From Tupaia tana (taxonomy: Eukaryota; Chordata; Mammalia; Scandentia; Tupaiidae): a stretch of 64,000 bases of DNA. Below the pieces are notes generated by a model. The model did no database searches and had not been told where the DNA came from. It saw only the letters and a list, made by a program, of their open reading frames with translations. Shown piece by piece: positions 1 through 10,424 of the stretch (its first letter is position 1; the number at the start of each line of letters is the position of its first letter). A program made the translations under genes and the position numbers. The DNA lies in the NCBI GenBank assembly GCA_026018925.1, contig JAKSZU010000005.1, positions 22,988,779-23,052,778 of the forward strand. Reading direction: 5' to 3'.

Positions 1-1
1 C

Positions 2-674
2 TGATGGAGACGCAGAAAAGACAATGACAATGCAGCTGCAAAAGAGGCTTTTATTCTTTTTCCAGCTAGCTGAGGTCCGAGTTTCTGCCCGTCGCAGTGG
101 GCCTTAACAAGGACCCCGAGCCTAAGATAAAGGGATCTTTCATAGTTCAGGATTTTCCATAGAATGTAACACATACAAAGGAGGGGGCATGAGAAGCGAG
201 TGTCCAGCTGTCACCACCTGCTCAGGTCTAGATAAGGGCTCTCAGTTAAGGGTCTGGATGACCTTGCCTCGGAGGCGCTGGGCCCTCCCGTTTTCCACCT
301 ATCTGAGAGTTCCCAGACTCCTCGTTTTCGTCCTTGAGGCCCTAACAATGTGGGCTCCGTCCTTGAAGACTTAACAGTGTAGCAATTAAGCTAACTTGTC
401 CCAGCATTCCCTAACATGGCGGTGATTAAGCTAACTTGGCCTAACATTTTATCAAGTCCTTAAACAGAAGCGTCTATTAACATGGGCCCCAAATCTCAAG
501 ATGCACAAGTGCCTGCTTGCTCTACTGCCATTGAACTATGATTGCAACTTCCTAACCAGGCATGGGGCAGGAAGCTCCTCTGTTTCTCACCCACCTTGAC
601 TCAGCCCGTGGTCCCACTTCGGGGCCAGCAACTTGCAATATCCCACTCTGGGAACCCATTTTTTTTCTCCATCA
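2..674 (-). mobile_element. LTR of an endogenous retrovirus (solo or 5' LTR)
   Basis: The block begins TGATGGAGA and ends TCTCCATCA, the perfect short inverted ends with TG...CA expected of an LTR. On the minus strand an AATAAA signal lies at 50-55, about 50 bp before the 3' end, which sets the orientation. No internal region is visible to the right, so this is either a solo LTR or a 5' LTR whose body lies outside the window. I cannot name the family. It is treated as a fossil. Confidence 0.6.
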
Positions 675-1350
675 GGAATCTTTCTTATATCCTTGATATT
701 TTCTTTTATAACTAGTTGCTAGGCTTCCACGTGTACAGTTACCTGAGTGTCACCGTGGCAGGCCATTAGGTGCGTGAAGGGAGATCATGTACTCCCTCTG
801 CCTCACTGCTGTGGCCCTATGCTTAGCATGTAGCTGTGGTGCAATAAACATTGAGAATGCCCTGTGCTAAACATCTTGGACGTACAAATTTGAATGAGAC
901 TTGGCCCCTGACCTTGAGGAATTTAGGAGGTGAGGAAGATGTTTATAGAATTATTTCCAGTTCAGTGTGAAAAATTCTACCAAAAGCTATGGGTGAGCTT
1001 GAGAAGTGACAGAGAAGAGAAGACTCCATTTTGCCTAGGTTGAGGATGACCAAGAAAGACTTTATGAGAGAAAGCCAAGTTACTGATCATTAAGTGTTCA
1101 CACTTAACTGAAGTAATAGATGTGCAAAGGTGACAGACATTATAAACCTCGGGCCTTGCATATATGCGTAAATATAGATAATAAGGTATTACCGGTATTG
1201 TTAGTCTTTACCTCTGCTTGAAAAATTTGCTGCAGTTTGCAGTTGTGATCACCAAATGGCCATTTGTGGACAGTCCAAGACATAATCCCAGAAGACCAGA
1301 CTGATGTTTTCAATCGCCATGTTTAACCAGCTCCCCATGGCCATCTAGTA
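675..1350. other. Unassigned, with an old L2-like fragment
   Basis: No gene is visible. About 860-935 (GTGCTAAACATCTTGG... GGCCCCTGACCTTGAGGAATTTAGGAGG) resembles the 3' end of L2 on the minus strand. The rest is not recognised. Confidence 0.45.
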
Positions 1351-1647
1351 GGAGAGTTCTTCAAAACAATTCATGGAAAATGAGTACTGTGAAAAAACTA
1401 TGTATGGATTTCAAATTTCTTTTTGCATAAAAAATAAACACACACTTTTTTTTTCTTTTTTAAGAGGAATTTTTGCTATAGGGCATGGCATGTGCACTCA
1501 CTAGAGAGACAGAAAGCGAGAAATAACCCACGCCCCCAAGGAGGAATGGCCATGCTGCAATCCTTTCTCCTCCATTCTCCTCTCGGACTTTGGGCACACA
1601 CACACATGTGCCTGGTGTGAGTTTTTTTTTGTTTTTGTTTTTTTGAT

Positions 1648-1839
1648 TTTTTAATAGGAATTTAAAAAATATTAGTAATTTATTTAGTTCCATTTGTTAT
1701 TATTATTTTTAAATTTGATCAGAGAGAGATAGAGAGAGAAAGAGAAAGGGAGAAAGCAAGCCACCAGGTCCGGGATTTGAACCACATTTGGCCATGTGGG
1801 AATCCAGTGCCTTTAACCACCACACCACCTGCCGGCCCC
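1648..1839 (-). mobile_element. SINE A inside the half-L1 3' UTR
   Basis: AT-rich tail, GATCAGAGAGAGATAG body and a head ending CACCTGCCGGCCCC. It lies between the half-L1 tail and the rest of its 3' UTR, so it is the innermost layer of the nest. Confidence 0.75.
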
Positions 1840-3345
1840 AGTAGGTATTTTTTAAATGCATTTCTTAATTTCAAGAAAAATTTTTATTTTTACTAGATTA
1901 AATTTTTTAAAAAGTTAAGAGAAATTTGCTTAAGACTTAAGCTAGGAAAAAGGTTAAGATTCAGTTCAAACAGTAGGTAGATGAACCTATCAACAGTTCA
2001 AGAGAAGATAAAAATCCTTAAATCTGGAAGAGAAAACCAGTAATGTTTTAGAAAAAAGTCATAGAATTCTATTTCACCAGTTCAGCCTTATGTCATCTTT
2101 CTTTTGTTTAATTTGCAGTGTTACTGTGATCTGACTTTTCCATTAGCATTCAACATTATTATTGATATTTCAGAACTTGTTCCATTAAGTTGGCCTTTTT
2201 CTTGGTCATTTTTTGTTCTCTTATTTGTCTGTCTGTCTTTAGTTTCCTGGTATAGTACTCCCTTCAGAACTTCTTGAAGAGCTGGTCTGGTGTTGGTAAA
2301 TTCTTTCAGGTTTTGTTTAGAGAATGTTTTTATCTTTTCTTCCCATATGAAGGATAATCTTGCTAGATATAGCATTTTTGGTCGAAATTGCTTTTCACTT
2401 AACACTTTGAATATATTTTTCCATTCTTTCTTTGCTTGCATTGTTTCCAAGGAGAGGTCTGATGTTAGCCTGCTGGGAAAGTAACTTGACGTTTTTCTCT
2501 TGCCAATTTTAGTATCTTGTCTTTGTGGTTTTGGTCAATCTGGCTATGATGTACCTTGGAGAAGATCTTGGGTTGATTCTATGTGGGGTCCTTTATATTT
2601 TTCGGGTCTGGATAATTGAATGCCTCTCTAGGTTTGGAAAGTTTTCTTGCAGGATTTCATGGAATAGATTATCAATGCCCTGATTAGCTTCTTCACCTTC
2701 TGGGATACTGATTATCTAGATGTTTGGCTGTTTAATGGTATCTAGTTATCTAGTATTATTTGTATATTTTTCTCATTTTTTTTTTCTCAGTATTTTTGGT
2801 GAATTTTTCTAGGTCAGATGTTTGGTCTTCTACATCTGAGATTCAACCTTCTGCATGATCTAATCTACTTCTAATACTTTGGAAGGAGGTTTTAATTTCC
2901 TGTATTACAGCCTTCATCTCTAACAATTACATTTGATTATTTTTTATGGTGTGTATTTCCTCTTACAGATTGTGCAAGAACTTCCTCACCTCCTGGAACT
3001 CGTCTCTTTTCTCCTGCATCTTTTGGAGTTCATTGCCTCTCTGTTAGCTTTGTCACTAGGGGTATTTTAAATTCTTTATCTGACATTTCCATGAGTTCCA
3101 TTGTATTATCTGTGGAGGATGAATAGCTATTCTTTTCCCTTTGGGGAGAAGTATTTTCTTGGCTTCTCATATTTCTTGTGCCTCTGTGGTGGTTTCTGGT
3201 TATCTGATGGATTATATGTTTTTTCCTAATTTTTGGAGTTAAATCTAAGCATTCAGAGGTGTGCAAGAGAAGGTGATCCGCAATCTCCCTGCAGCACCAT
3301 TCTCCTCCCTTCGTGCAGCAGATTCTGTGGGAATTGAGGATTATT

Positions 3346-3537
3346 CTGACCCTGGCTAGATCTTGGGGTCAGGAGGATGAAATCTGGGCAGAAAATCTTC
3401 AGTTGTCCTAGTCTCTGAAAGGAGGTGCTAAGAGCTCAAATGTAGATGGCTTGTGATTGGCCTGTCCTGGCTAGGTCTTGGGGTCAGAAGGGTGAAGTCT
3501 GGGCAGCAAATCTTCAGTTGTCCTAGTCCCTGAAAGG
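3346..3537 (-). repeat. Two tandem copies of a 115-bp 5' UTR unit in the half-L1
   Basis: TCTTGGGGTCAG at 3361 recurs at 3476, and AGTTGTCCTAGTC at 3401 recurs at 3516, both with a period of 115 bp. The outer copy (about 3423-3537) is complete and the inner one (about 3346-3422) is partial. This resembles tandem 5' UTR monomers known from some L1 lineages. Confidence 0.7.
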
Positions 3538-3731
3538 GGCCACCTGACTGGTGTGAGTTTTAAGCCATGGGGTCCAGGCATTGAACCATGGTCTGCTATG
3601 TGGGAGTCCAGTGACATAACCATTACACTATCCGCTGGTCCCTAAGCACATACTTTAATGCTCTTTTTTTTTTTTTTAAGAACTTTTTGAAGTCCCCTCA
3701 TATACCTCCAGGCATGGGGACTGCTAGTGTA

Positions 3732-3920
3732 TAGTGTTGTTTTTCAAACTGAAGCCTGTGCCAAGTCACTTAGAGGCTTGTTAAGGTGCAGGTGGCTGGG
3801 CCCTACCCTCAGAGGTCCTGATGCTTGAGGTCTAGGTGGGACTGAGAATTTGCATCTCTAGAAATTCCTGAGTGCTGCTGTCACTGCTGCTGGCCTGTGA
3901 CCACAGTTTGAGAATCATGA
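3732..3920 (+). mobile_element. MER5A (hAT-Charlie nonautonomous DNA transposon)
   Basis: The copy reads TTTTTCAAACTGAAGCC, GAGGCTTGTTAAGG, GGCTGGGCCCTACCC, GAGAATTTGCATCTCTA and ends GACCACAGTTTGAGAATCATG. This is the MER5A pattern over nearly its full length. Confidence 0.85.
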
Positions 3921-3943
3921 ATGTATAGAAAAATCCTGATTTT

Positions 3944-4140
3944 GGGGCCAGCAGGTAGTGTGGTGGCTAAGGGCACTAGACTCCCACATGGCAGACTGCC
4001 GTTTGAGTCCCGGACCTGGTGGCTTGCTTTCTCACTTGCTCTCTCTCACTTTTGCTCTCACTCTCGCTCTGTGTCATCTCTGATCGAATTCATGTAAATA
4101 AATAAATAAATAAAGTTAAATAAAATTTTTAAAAAGGGAG
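3944..4140 (+). mobile_element. SINE A
   Basis: The head is GGGGCCAGCAGGTAGTGTGGTGG and the tail AAATAAATAAATAAAG. A perfect 16-bp target-site duplication (AGAAAAATCCTGATTT) lies at 3928-3943 and 4141-4156, directly after MER5A. Confidence 0.9.
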
Positions 4141-4156
4141 AGAAAAATCCTGATTT

Positions 4157-5030
4157 CTTGGCACTGCTGAGGGACATAGCATCCCACATAAATGATGGAT
4201 CTGGAAAACTAAACTGCTTTCTCCAAATTTCATACCTTTGTTTCTTTAAATCTTATTAAGAGAACACGTTCTAGAATGAATTTTCCATTTCTTTGCTTTC
4301 TGAACCAGAGGACTCTGAGCACCATTGAATCCTTTCTTGGTGACTCAGGATTATCTTAATGAACATCCCTCTAGTTCTGTACGGTAACGCATGAATTACC
4401 ACATGGCGTGATATTCAAACCTTTTAATACTGGACAGCACGAGGTCACACCAGTCAGCACAAACTCCTGTTGTGATGGTTGCAGGAAGGTTCTGGGGGCC
4501 TCCTATTCTTTGCAGGCACTAACCTTGCAGTTGCTGACTTATGAGAAGGCCTTGGGAGTCCTGAGCAGTGGCCTTGGAGGGCTACTGAAGAGTTTGGGAC
4601 AGTGGCTATTTACCAGTGGTATATAGCATGCAATATTTCAACAATAGTAGGCGTATCAACCCTGAATACACCTCGGTTCTGTGACTGTCTGGATGAATAA
4701 CGGGTAGTTCTTATTGTTTAGTGTTTCTTTCTTGTTATTAAGCCCCAAGCTCCATCGTTTATTGTGAACTTTAATTCATTTCTTGAATAACTGCCAAGTA
4801 CTATGGGATTAAACAGTGATGAGTCGGGTGCACAGTGAGCATGCTGCCTAGCTGAGAAGTAACACACGGTCCTTAACCTCCTGGATACTCAGCCTTCTCA
4901 GTAAAATTTGAATATATTTTTGTGAAAATAGAAATGAGAAAGTGGCCTGACCATAATAGTATGCTAGATACTGCTGTTCAGCCAACTGAGGCCACCTAAG
5001 AGGATCAGGTTTGACCCTGGCTCATTTTAA
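4157..5030. other. Unassigned sequence
   Basis: No gene or named repeat recognised. The 72-codon open frame at 4408-4626 has no family resemblance that I can see. Confidence 0.4.
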
Positions 5031-5150
5031 CAGCTGCCTGTGGTGGTGCATGCCTGTCATCCAAGCTATGCAGGATGCAGCAGGAGGATGGTGACATCGC
5101 AAGATCCCGTCTAAAACGTCCACCCACCACACACACACTGCAAAAAACAA
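5031..5150 (+). mobile_element. 7SL RNA-derived SINE monomer, diverged
   Basis: TGGTGGTGCATGCCTGTCAT, then CCAAGCTATGCAGGATGCAGCAGGAGGAT and GCAAGATCCCGTCTAAAA follow the order of a 7SL monomer (FLAM or proto-B1-like), with the middle shortened and an A-rich end at 5140-5154. Confidence 0.65.
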
Positions 5151-5160
5151 AAAGAGTATA

Positions 5161-5831
5161 TAAGCCCTATAAAGTGGTTACGTACTGCACAAATGAAAGA
5201 GATGATTATTCTTTTTACTGGAAACATTAAGAAGAGGTGGGATTGCTCAAAGAGTTCCAGCTTGGTTTACTATAGCGAATGCTTATATCTACCAGGTTGA
5301 TAATTGCATCCGAAGTAAGGGCTGGCAGCAATAGTACTCATAAATGCTTGCTCAGCATGTAGTAGGGAGGCTCTTGTTTCCTTTAAGAGGTAGTAAAAAG
5401 TTTTTTCTCCCCAAATAGCTATATATTTTTTTTATTACTAGTCTCCTGCTTCACGCTGTTCTTGTTTTCCACAGTGAATATAATTTAGACTGGATTGTGA
5501 ATGACAGAGATAAGTGCTTGTTGGCTCACCGGGGAAAGCAGTAGACGTGAATATGCATATCACTCACAAACAGGCTTCGAGGCCATTGGCCTTCTGTGCG
5601 TTAGGGTGCGTGTGTGTCTCTCTGCATGTATGTAATGACAAGATTGATGGAAAGGTCCTTGTAAAGTGGCGTCTCCTCTTCTGTGCTGCTTTGCCCTGGC
5701 TCTGGCTCCTTGATCAAAAACAAAACAACTATATCACTTAATGGTTCAGTCTCATTCTTTCTTTACCCATTCACTAAGGAGGAACTGAGTCAATCTCTGC
5801 ACTAATTGAAGAGACACTTATGGAGTTGATG
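5161..5831. other. Unassigned sequence
   Basis: AT-rich stretch with no recognised gene or repeat. The 75-codon frame at 5514-5741 is not supported by any domain. Confidence 0.4.
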
Positions 5832-6564
5832 GTAGCTATGGTTTGAATATATGTATCCTTCCAAAATTTATGCTGAGACTTAATCTCCACAGTGGAAAGG
5901 AATTAGAAGGTGATTAAGTCATGAGGGTAGAGAAATTTTAGCCCCTCCCCCCATCACATCTATTTAGGCAGCTATAACAAACTACCTCAGACTGGGTAAT
6001 TTATAAATACTAGAAATTCATTTCTCTTAGTTCTGGAGGCTGGAAACTCCAAGGTCAGGGTGCCAGCAGCTTTGGTGTCTGGTGAGATTCTAGTGTCTGC
6101 TTCCAAGATGACACTTTGTCACTGTGTCATCACATGGTGAAATGGATGGAGGGGACGAACTCTGTCCTCACATGGTGGAGGAGATGGAAGGGTAAAGGAC
6201 ATGAACTTGGTCCCTCAAGCCCTGTTAGAGGGCCATGGATTTCATCTATCAGGGCAGAGCTTTTATGGCCTCATAACCTTCTACAGACCACACCTCTTAA
6301 TACTTGGCATTGGGGATTAAGTTTCAACACGAATTTTGGAGAGGACACAAACATTCAAACCAAGGCACTCTCTTCTTGCCCTTCCACCATGTTGAGGATG
6401 CAGCAACAGGGAATGCAGAGAGTAAACCCTCATCAGACATGAAATATACAAATGCTTAATCCAGGACTTCCCAGCCTCCAGTACTGTGAGAAATACATTT
6501 TTATTATTTATAAATTACCCAGCTTGTGGTATTTTGATATTGTAACAGGAACAGACTAAGACAA
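5832..6564 (+). mobile_element. MaLR (MST-type) LTR, split by a second MaLR LTR
   Basis: The left part (5832-5950) opens GCTATGGTTTGAATATATG and includes GGTGATTAAGTCATGAGGG. The right part (6369-6564) contains GACTTCCCAGCCTCCAG, TACTGTGAGAAATAC and ends ACAGACTAAGACAA, the MST/MLT1 pattern of the ERVL-MaLR group. Solo LTR fossil, probably tens of millions of years old. Confidence 0.65.
5952..6368 (-). mobile_element. MaLR (MST-like) LTR inserted in the one above
   Basis: On the minus strand it starts GTGCCTTGGTTTGAATGTTTG and ends AATTACCCAGTCTGAGGTAG, then TTGTTATAGCTGCCTAAATAG. About 417 bp, opposite in orientation to the host LTR. Fossil. Confidence 0.65.
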
Positions 6565-6810
6565 TAGTTCTCTGAATTTTAACTTACCCACATTTACCCA
6601 GAGAGGCTTCCTTGGGAAAATGATTCTTGTTCCACAGGCTAGTGCAACTTGGCTGGTAATGTTGAGTTAAAAGAGACATGCTAAACAAGTCTGTGAAAGT
6701 ACAGCAATGTGCTATGCTAGAGGAAAGTATAGAGAAAGTCTCTAAACAGTATTAGGGCTGAGTTGTGAATTCTATTTCCAGTTATGCCAAGAATTCACTG
6801 AATGACCTTG
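6565..6810. other. Unassigned sequence
   Basis: No gene or repeat recognised. Confidence 0.35.
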
Positions 6811-6821
6811 AATTAGTTTTC

Positions 6822-7089
6822 TTTTCCTTCCTTCCTTTTTTTTTTTTTTTTAAATATTTTTGTCATATAGTATGTAAGCTTGCTGGAGAGAGACAGAGAG
6901 AGGTATAGATAGAGAGAAAAAAAATGAGAACTCACTCCCCAGGAAATATGGCCATGCCACAACTCCTTCTCTTGGGATTTTGGGCATGCATGCACCTGAT
7001 GTGATTTTCAAGCCTGGGTCCAGGATTTGAACTGTGGTTGGTCATGAGGGAGTCTGGCTCCTTAACCACCATGCCACCTGTTGGTCCTA
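6822..7089 (-). mobile_element. SINE B, older copy
   Basis: Poly-T start, GCTGGAGAGAGACAGAGAG body and head ending CACCTGTTGGTCC. Target-site duplication AATTAGTTTTC at 6811-6821 and 7090-7100. Confidence 0.85.
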
Positions 7090-7100
7090 AATTAGTTTTC

Positions 7101-7454
7101 AACCTCATCTTTCTACATAGAGCGATTAGATGATTACCTTTCTATGCATGTATGGCAATATATTTTTTAGAACTGGTTGGAACTCATCGTCTGGAAATAT
7201 ATTTCTCATTTTATATTTAATGAAATGTTGCCTTCCAACTTGTTTCATTTAGTCAATAGCTGCAGCTATGGCACTTTGAAGATTGGTGGTTTAAGGGTAT
7301 AAGGTTTGAAGTTGAGACTAACCACAAAAAGTCCAAGGAGAAAGCTGCTATAATCTGTATGAAAGTGATTAGTTTGCTTAATTTATCATGGATAAGATAA
7401 ATTCTAGAAGCATAAGGGATTGAGAGGGGCTGCAAAAAAGAATCTGTTCACACA
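7101..7454. other. Unassigned AT-rich sequence
   Basis: No gene or repeat recognised. Confidence 0.35.
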
Positions 7455-8815
7455 TTCACTCATCATCTGTTTGAGTGTTTATCAATTACCTGCTCTGCGC
7501 CAGGCATGCTATTAAGAGTTGAGGATTTACTGATAAGTTAGATATGATCTCTGCTCTCATGGGGTGTATGGTTCAGTGGAAGATGTAGACTTTCATAGAA
7601 TAGTGGTAAGTGCTACAACAGGGAACACACAGGAAGCACACAGGAAAAGCACCCAGACTCCCTGGCCAGTGAAGGCTTTCTAGAGGCAGTGATAATTAAG
7701 ACCCAAGTCTTGATCATTTAACTGAGGGAGTGGGGAGGTGGGGTTAAGCATGACTAAGGCAAAGAGAAAAGCAAAGACAAACAAGCCTGGAGGTGAGTGA
7801 GAGCCTTCCAGAAAAGCAGAGAGTGTTCCAGTCTGGCTGGCCCTCATGGAGGGAGACAGAATTGGCTGGAAAACTCAGCCTTGCTAAGAATTTGAGCTTC
7901 ATTTGCAAGGCAGTAGAGAATCCTTTGAAGGAGGTTAAAGTGCCACAGTGGGATTTGCATTTGAGAATTCTGACTCTGGTTTTTCTATGGAGAATGGCTT
8001 GAGGATGAGCGTGATTACAACAGAGAAGGAATTAATGAGAGAGGAATAAGGCAGAAGCAAGCCCAGAGGGTGGCAGTGTGAGGGAGAGGGAAGTGGATGC
8101 ACACCTGGGACTCTGGATTCAGTTGTTTGAGGGGCTGAAGGAGGAAGGAGAAAGAGGCAAGCAGCCAGATATCTGGTTTGGGTAACTGAGTGAACAGGAG
8201 CATAGGAGGAGCAGGGTTTAGCAGGGATAATTGCCTTTATTTTTAGGTCATGTTGGTTTAAGCATCTGTGAGATGGTGAAATACAGGTGTCCAGATAGTT
8301 GGATCTGAAGGTGTGGGGCTAAGAGGGAAGAGATGGGAGACTCCTTTATGGTGGTCATGGGTACTGATGTTCTAGTGATGGATGAACAGCCTGGGGATGT
8401 GGGCAAGGTGAGGAAGAAAATGCCCTGATTGGAACTTCCAGAAACACCAGCTTCTAAGGAACTGGCAGAGGAAGAGGATGCTGTAAATGTCTTTTAGAAG
8501 TGGCTAGAGAATTTGAAGGGAAACAGGAGAGTGTGCATAGAATAGTGTTAGTGCTCTCAACAACACAGGGATGGTGGTGCTTCACACAGAGTACAGCAAG
8601 CTGGGGCAATGCTGCTGGGGTTGGAAAGATGAAGGCTGCAAGTGGCCTTTGGGTTCAGCAGCAAGAGATGGTCAGAGACTTTGATGAGAAGCTTAGGGCA
8701 GAAGCCAGGTTGCATTGCTTAGGGAGACAGGAGGGAAGAAGCATATGGGCTAATGTAGACAATGCTTTCAGAAAGCTCAACTTCAAGGGGAGGAGTTGTG
8801 AAGAAAAATGATATC
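7455..8815 (-). mobile_element. L2 LINE 3' region
   Basis: CACATTCACTCATC... CGCCAGGCATGCTATTAAG at the left, CTCTGCTCTCATGGGGTGTATGG, AATAGTGGTAAGTGCTA, then GAAGGCTTTCTAGAGGCAGTG and AATTCTGACTCTGG follow the order of the L2 3' end read on the minus strand. The part right of about 8200 is less certain. Ancient and inactive. Confidence 0.6.
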
Positions 8816-8939
8816 AGCTATACAGAAACTAGTCATGCCTTATATGTCAAGTTAAAATTAGAATACACAGACATTTAGCAGTAAAACCCATCTCCATTCA
8901 GTTTTTCCTGAATCCCCCAGTTCGTTCTTTCTGTTTTAG

Positions 8940-9203
8940 AGTTATTTTTTTTTTCTGCCAGAAGGTGTGTGTACTCACCAGAGAGAAAGAGAGAGAGAGA
9001 CAGTGAGAGGAAAAGTGAGAACTCATGCCCCAGAGGCAGTGGCCATGCTGCAGTCCTTTCTCCTCTGTTCTCCTCCAGGGATCTTGGGCATGCACACACA
9101 CACACACGCCTGGTGTGTTTCAAGCCACTAGGTCCGGGTCTCGAACCATGGTTAGCCATGTGGGAATCCAGTGATGTAACCACTACACCATCTGCTGGCT
9201 TCC
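8940..9203 (-). mobile_element. SINE B, older copy
   Basis: GTTATTTTTTTTTTCTGCCA tail, CACCAGAGAGAAAGAGAG body and head ending ACACCATCTGCTGGC. A CCCCCAGTTC motif near 8914 recurs near 9208 as the likely target-site duplication. Confidence 0.8.
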
Positions 9204-10240
9204 CCCTGCCCCCAGTTCTTCATCTCCAGGTGTCCCATACATCTCAGAGCTCCGGCAGGACACGTGCTCCTCTGTTGCAGATCTCTCTTCCTGCTGTACT
9301 TTCAGACCTGCTTGTTGGGCCTCTTTAGACCTTAGGTGGGATCAGCTACCTTAGGTGACCCTTTAGGTGGGATCGTGCAGTGAGGTGCTGCCCAGGCTCA
9401 TCTGTATCCTGCTTTCCCCTGGAGAGTTTGATGAACCAACAGATAAGGCGGATTCAGAATGACAAGTCTGGAGTAGATACAGAATCCGATCATATATTAC
9501 AGGCAGAGTGTGAGGGCACAGGGTTACGGGTACTGTGGTGTTTCCTGCTGGACCGTTCTCTGTACTTCCGAGCACACATTCTGGGCAGGGAAGGTTCTGG
9601 TGGAAAGTCTGGGAAGGATTATTTACCCACAGGCATGCAGCTGCTCTGCTTCTGTCTAGCCTCTCTTACTCTCCTCCCTCTTCTTTCAACTGTGCTCCTG
9701 GCCTGTTGAATCACGACTCATTCATTTGTTCATTCATTCATTCACCACATGTATCTTGAGGATTTCTCTCTCAGGGTGTGAGTAGTACTCAGAATTCAAA
9801 GATGAAGAAAATAAAATAGTTTGATTTTGGTCATTTAAGATATTTGATATAGAAGAGGTTCTATTTGAATATTTACAGCTTTAAATCTTCACTGAATTAG
9901 CTCTTAACTTTTTGTAATTCAGAAAGTTTCAAACAGGTATTAAGGAATAAAATCTGTCTCAAGCTGGTTAACAGCTAACAGTTGTGACCAAGATACTTTT
10001 GGTTTTATTTTGTAAAATTTGCTCGCTTCTAGCATGAGACACAAATTTATTTTAATTCAATTCTTTTTTCACACTTTAAAAATCAGCAATAGTGTCATGT
10101 ATTTATAACAGCTTTTAATAATCCTATCATTGTCATATTTGTACTAACCCATTGTCATATTTGTTCAGTGACGAAACATTTTAATAACTTGATAAAAAAA
10201 CCATATGGACAAATATGAATTTTAATATTATAAATGCTTT
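9204..10240. other. Unassigned, with an L2-like fragment
   Basis: The stretch at about 9710-9810 (TCATTTGTTCATTCATTCATTCACC and following) looks like a minus-strand L2 3' end. The remainder, including overlapping open frames at 9363-9759 on both strands, has no recognisable family. Confidence 0.4.
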
Positions 10241-10424
10241 TTATTTATTTATTTTAGAATTATATATTTAATTGTATTTATTTATTATTATTATTTTAAT
10301 TTGACCAGAGAGAAATAGAAGAAGAGAGAAAGAGAGGGAAAGTGAGAAAGGAAACTGCTGGGTCTGGGACTCAAACCATGGTCAGCTATGTGTGAGTCCA
10401 GAGCCTTAACTACCTACCAGCCCC
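10241..10424 (-). mobile_element. SINE A
   Basis: TTTATTTATTTATTTTAGAA tail, TTTGACCAGAGAGAAATAGA body and head ending TACCTACCAGCCCC. The head is slightly shortened. Confidence 0.8.

Larger units (their letters stand above)
1626..3547 (-). mobile_element. Half-L1 (HAL1-like) LINE with ORF1 only
   Basis: This minus-strand retroelement has a poly(A) tail at about 1626-1645 and a perfect 14-bp target-site duplication. Reading 3'-ward there is a 5' region (3267-3547), then an ORF1-like frame. Its C-terminal domain is readable at 2121-2450, including KEWKNIFKVLSEK and ARLSFIWEEKIKTFSKQNLKEF followed by RPALQEVLKGVL, which fits the L1 ORF1p C-terminal domain. The N-terminal part (TMELMEMSDKEFKI, then coiled-coil IQEIKTSFQSIRSRLDHAEG) carries several stops, so it is inactive. 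After ORF1 come only a few residues resembling the ORF2 start (ISIIMLNANG), then a short 3' UTR. No endonuclease or reverse transcriptase follows. HAL1 elements are known L1 derivatives without ORF2. A simple internal deletion of one L1 copy is the alternative. Confidence 0.7.
1446..3642 (-). mobile_element. SINE B, split by a half-L1 element
   Basis: The tail and body lie at 1446-1625 (poly-T, GGAATTTTTGCTATAGGGC). The tRNA-like head is at 3548-3642, ending CCGCTGGTCC. The 14-bp CTGGTGTGAGTTTT occurs at both breakpoints (1612-1625 and 3548-3561), so the intervening DNA inserted into an existing SINE B. Confidence 0.85.
1351..3699. mobile_element. Mariner-like MITE-1, split by a later insertion
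   Basis: The left part (1351-1445) opens with a GTTCTTCAAAA terminus and the right part (3643-3699) closes with AACTTTTTGAAGTCCCCTC. Together they match the other MITE-1 copies at 13370, 41311, 47591 and 52984. TA dinucleotides lie next to both ends. Everything between 1446 and 3642 is a later nested insertion. Confidence 0.6.
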
